This document shows positions 30,439 to 33,461 of a stretch of DNA of 33,461 nucleotides, piece after piece. Origin of the DNA: Nitratireductor sp. (GTDB lineage: Bacteria; Pseudomonadota; Alphaproteobacteria; Rhizobiales; Rhizobiaceae). Under the pieces are notes generated by a model. That model was not told where the DNA came from. It was given only the letters and a program-made list of their open reading frames with translations, and did no database searches. The position numbers and the translations under genes are program-made. Each line of letters begins with the position of its first letter. Within the stretch, counting starts at the first letter, position 1. Where the stretch lies: assembly GCA_020441855.1 (NCBI GenBank), contig JAGRLL010000032.1, forward strand, positions 1 to 33,461, in the 5' to 3' direction.

Positions 30439-33183
30439 ATGGACAGCGTACCCTTGAGTTCCAATGTCCGTTTCAGGCTCAATGGCCAAGACGTCGAAAC
30501 CACGGTTGGCGCCGGCGAACGGTTGTCGGAAACGCTGCGCGAAAGGCTTGGCGCACGAGACGTGAAGGTCGGTTGCAATGCCGGCGATTGCGGGGCTTGT
30601 TCGGTACTGTTGAACGACGAAACGGTTTGCGCCTGTCTGGTAATGACGCAGCAGGCCGAAGGCCAGCAGGTTGAAACCGTGTCGGGGCTTGTCCATGACG
30701 ATCCGGTCGCGAAGGGCCTGGCGGAAAGCTTTCAGGATCACGGCGCGGCCCAGTGCGGCATCTGCACGCCGGGCATGATTGTGTCCGCCACTGCCTTACT
30801 GCGCCGCAATGACACGCCAGATGAAGACGCTGTCATGAATGCGCTGGGCGGGGTGTTGTGCCGATGCACCGGCTACAGAAAGATCATCGACGCGGTCATG
30901 AAAGCACCCAGCCATCTGGCGCATGGCGGTAATGCGGGCGCGGCCATCCGTCGGCTCGACGGCCGAGACAAGGTGGCCGGCGTGGAGAAATTCGGCGACG
31001 ACGTGGCACCACCCGGCACGCTTGAAATCAGGGTAATCCGCGCGCCCTACCCTCGTACGGCCTTCCGCTTTGGCGATTTGGATGCGTGGCTGTCGCGCAA
31101 TGACGGTATGGAAGCCGTTCTGACCGCCGCCGACGTTCCGGGAAGGAACTGTTTCGGGGTTATTCCCGAATTTGCCGATCAGCCGGTGTTCGCCGAAGAG
31201 GCTGCGCGTTTCCGGGGTGAGGCAGTCGCCGCGGTTGTCGGAACGCCCGAAGCGATCCGAGCATTCGATCCGGGCACTTTTCCGGTCGAATGGACGGAAC
31301 TTGAGAGCGCCCTGACCGTGACGGAGGCCCGCGCCGAAGCCGCACCACTGCTCCACGAAGGACGCGACGGCAACCTGATGTGCCGCGGGTTCGTCTCTTG
31401 TGGCGATGCGCAAGGTGCGCTGCGCATTGCCGATATAACCGTCGAAGGTGCGTTCCGCTCGGGTTTTGTCGAGCATGCCTATATCGAGCCCGAGTCAGGA
31501 TATGCCGAACTGGTCGATGGCCGCGTCGAAATCCATGCCTGCACCCAGGCGCCGGTCATGGATCTTGAAGCGATGGAGATCATCCTCGGCGTGGACCGCA
31601 GCCAAATCAGGATCGTGCCGACCGGGGTTGGCGGCGGGTTCGGGTCAAAGCTGGATATTTCGGTACAGCCCTATCTGGCTCTCGGAGCATTGAAGACGGG
31701 CAAACCCGTACGCATCGCGTATTCGCGCACCGAGTCGATGCAGTCGAGCACCAAGCGCCATCCATCGGAACTGAAGGTGAAGATCGGGGCGACCGGCGAT
31801 GGCCGGATCAGCGGCATGGAATTCTCGGGCGCGTTCAACACCGGAGCCTATGCGTCATGGGGGCCGACCGTGGCCAATCGCGTACCTGTCCATGCATCCG
31901 GCCCTTACCGTACAGCCGACTACCGGGCGGAAGCGCATGCCGTTCACACAAATTGCCCGCCGGCAGGCGCATTCCGTGGATTTGGTGTGCCGCAATCCGC
32001 CATCGCGCAGGAAACGCTTTTTGATGAGTTGGCGGAAAGACTTGGCATCGACCCGCTCGAGTTCCGGGTTATGAATGCGCTGGAAGACGGCGTGCCGACC
32101 GTCTGTGGCCAGGTGTTTGAACAGGGTGTCGGCATCAAGGCCTGCCTCGAGGCGCTGCGCGCCGACTGGCGCATGGAACGGGAGAGCGCCGAGGCATTCA
32201 ACGCCGCGCAAACCGGATCATTACGGCGCGGCGTCGGCATCGCTGCCGGTTGGTACGGGTGCGGAAACACATCGCTGCCCAACCCGTCGACCATTCGCGC
32301 AGGGGTTCGTGCGGACGGCACCGTGGTCCTGCACCAGGGAGCCATGGATATCGGCCAGGGCGCCAACACCGTCATCACGCAGATCTTTGCTACGGTACTG
32401 GGGATCGATGCCCGGCGGATCGAGCGGCTGGGCCCCGACACGGACATTACGCCTGATGCCGGCAAGACCTCGGCTTCGCGGCAGACATTTGTATCCGGCA
32501 ATGCCGCACGGCTTTGCGGCGAGGCCTTGCGCGCCACGATCCTGCGTCACGTCAACGCCGCGCAGACTGCCGAGCTGGAGTTCGGAAACGGGCGCGTCCG
32601 GATATCGGGCGACGGCGAGGTCCATGAGATCGCGCTTCGCGAACTGGTCAGGGACGAGTTCGGCTACGTGTTCTGCGCGGAAGAGACCTACAACCCGCCG
32701 ACCCGGCCGCTTGACGAAAACGGCCAGGGCCACCCCTACGCCCAGTTCGGGTATGCGGCGCAGATGGCGGTCGTCGAAGTGGACGAGGCACTTGGTACGG
32801 TCAAGCCCGTTCGGTTCGCCGCCGCGCACGATGTCGGCAAGGCAATCAACCCAATGCTGATCGAGGGCCAGGTTCACGGCGGGATCGCCCAGGGCATGGG
32901 CATGGCGCTGATGGAGGAATACCTGCCGGGAAGAACCGAGAACCTGCACGACTATCTCATTCCCACCGTCGGGGACGTTCCCCCAATTACCACCTACATC
33001 CTCGAGATTGCCGACGCGCACGGCCCCTACGGCGCAAAGGGCCTGGGCGAACATGTGCTGGTTCCGACCGCTCCGTCGATCCTGAACGCCATAACCCACG
33101 CGACCGGCGTGCGTATGCGCTCGGTCCCGGTGACTCCTTCCAAACTCCGTGAGGCTATCAAAGGAAAGAACAATGACGGCTGA
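30439..33183 (+). CDS. Fused [2Fe-2S]-molybdenum subunit of a xanthine dehydrogenase-family hydroxylase, probable nicotinate dehydrogenase
   Basis: The 914-residue protein joins two subunits that are often separate. Residues 1-160 hold two [2Fe-2S] clusters: Cys46, Cys51, Cys54 and Cys66 (plant type), and Cys106, Cys109, Cys141 and Cys143. From about 165 to the end is the molybdopterin-cytosine-dinucleotide-binding catalytic part, with GGGFGSK, DIGQGANT and the catalytic Glu871 in GAKGLGE. In the family, water-derived oxygen is added next to a ring nitrogen. Its 3' end overlaps the 6-hydroxynicotinate reductase gene by 11 nt, which makes nicotinate the likely substrate. E. barkeri nicotinate dehydrogenase instead splits the enzyme into four chains and also contains selenium. 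Substrate is inference; family is certain. Confidence 0.9.
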   Translation: MDSVPLSSNVRFRLNGQDVETTVGAGERLSETLRERLGARDVKVGCNAGDCGACSVLLNDETVCACLVMTQQAEGQQVETVSGLVHDDPVAKGLAESFQDHGAAQCGICTPGMIVSATALLRRNDTPDEDAVMNALGGVLCRCTGYRKIIDAVMKAPSHLAHGGNAGAAIRRLDGRDKVAGVEKFGDDVAPPGTLEIRVIRAPYPRTAFRFGDLDAWLSRNDGMEAVLTAADVPGRNCFGVIPEFADQPVFAEEAARFRGEAVAAVVGTPEAIRAFDPGTFPVEWTELESALTVTEARAEAAPLLHEGRDGNLMCRGFVSCGDAQGALRIADITVEGAFRSGFVEHAYIEPESGYAELVDGRVEIHACTQAPVMDLEAMEIILGVDRSQIRIVPTGVGGGFGSKLDISVQPYLALGALKTGKPVRIAYSRTESMQSSTKRHPSELKVKIGATGDGRISGMEFSGAFNTGAYASWGPTVANRVPVHASGPYRTADYRAEAHAVHTNCPPAGAFRGFGVPQSAIAQETLFDELAERLGIDPLEFRVMNALEDGVPTVCGQVFEQGVGIKACLEALRADWRMERESAEAFNAAQTGSLRRGVGIAAGWYGCGNTSLPNPSTIRAGVRADGTVVLHQGAMDIGQGANTVITQIFATVLGIDARRIERLGPDTDITPDAGKTSASRQTFVSGNAARLCGEALRATILRHVNAAQTAELEFGNGRVRISGDGEVHEIALRELVRDEFGYVFCAEETYNPPTRPLDENGQGHPYAQFGYAAQMAVVEVDEALGTVKPVRFAAAHDVGKAINPMLIEGQVHGGIAQGMGMALMEEYLPGRTENLHDYLIPTVGDVPPITTYILEIADAHGPYGAKGLGEHVLVPTAPSILNAITHATGVRMRSVPVTPSKLREAIKGKNNDG

Positions 33184-33461
33184 AGCTCGCGCGACACCTG
33201 GAAAGATACGTTGCGATGCCTGCCCGGTGCTCTGTTACATCGCCGAGGGCAAATCGGGCGCCTGCGATCGCTATGCCAACCATGCAGGCGAACTTGTCCG
33301 GCTCGACCCGTTGACCATCATCGAAAACACGATCGAAAGCGGCGCCAAGGCCGTGCCGTTCATGAAGGGAACTGATGGCAATGACTGGGACGGGGACATC
33401 GTACAGTCCAACCGTCCCTTCATCACGGCCGTTGGTGCGGGCACCACCTATCCCGACTACA
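33173..33461 (+). CDS. hnr: 6-Hydroxynicotinate reductase, N-terminal part only (runs off the window)
   Basis: The first 96 residues are visible. They match 6-hydroxynicotinate reductase as I know it: KIRCDACPVLCYIAEGKSGACDRY with Cys14, Cys17, Cys21 and Cys31 (probable Fe-S ligands), then GELVRLDP, and further on RPFITAVGAGTTYPDY. The enzyme reduces 6-hydroxynicotinate to 1,4,5,6-tetrahydro-6-oxonicotinate, the enamidase substrate, using ferredoxin in E. barkeri. The ATG at 33173 overlaps the hydroxylase gene by 11 nt, with AAGGAAAG upstream, so the two are translationally coupled and the pathway order is hydroxylase then reductase. The family's total length is much greater, so most of the gene lies outside. 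Confidence 0.9.
   Translation, partial: MTAEARATPGKIRCDACPVLCYIAEGKSGACDRYANHAGELVRLDPLTIIENTIESGAKAVPFMKGTDGNDWDGDIVQSNRPFITAVGAGTTYPDY

Overview
The window looks like a chromosomal catabolic region of an alphaproteobacterium, most likely Hyphomicrobiales (Mesorhizobium/Aminobacter-like). The evidence is high GC, dense operons with 1-30 nt overlaps or gaps, and many ABC and TRAP importers each paired with a catabolic operon. The species call is inference.

Region 1 (1-6034) is a sugar-acid locus. A truncated IlvD/Edd-type sugar-acid dehydratase and an SMP-30 lactonase are transcribed leftward. A three-gene TRAP transporter and a GntR/FCD regulator are transcribed rightward. An ATATTA-N7-TAATAT inverted repeat lies over the promoter between the two arms.

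Region 2 (6035-7687) is gene-poor. It holds a decayed IS66-type remnant (tnpA with a stop and two frameshifts, and only the first codons of tnpB) and a patch of CAGGGAA repeats.

Region 3 (7688-16412) is a leftward eight-gene operon plus a LysR gene. In transcription order it encodes a ureohydrolase (guanidinobutyrase/agmatinase type), a spermidine/putrescine-type ABC importer, a metallo-beta-lactamase-fold hydrolase, a MOSC-flavin-[2Fe-2S] fusion oxidoreductase, and a nucleoside/guanine-type deaminase that starts with TTG. A 22-bp near-perfect palindrome lies between the LysR gene and the operon.

Region 4 (16632 to the right edge) is a nicotinate/nicotinamide catabolic regulon of the reductive type known from Eubacterium barkeri. 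Nicotinamidase (PncA) would give nicotinate. A two-subunit molybdenum hydroxylase would give 6-hydroxynicotinate. 6-Hydroxynicotinate reductase (cut by the window edge) and enamidase would carry it on to 2-formylglutarate. Interleaved are a MarR regulator, a Liv-type ABC importer, a BisC-type molybdoenzyme, a second nicotinamidase-like cysteine hydrolase, and an unusual pair made of a polytopic membrane protein and a His-rich periplasmic protein with a degenerate PCu(A)C domain. Six copies of one 12-bp palindrome (consensus TTWGTATACTAA) lie in front of these transcription units and of no other unit I found. They tie the unknown genes to the nicotinate pathway and make the MarR protein the obvious candidate repressor.
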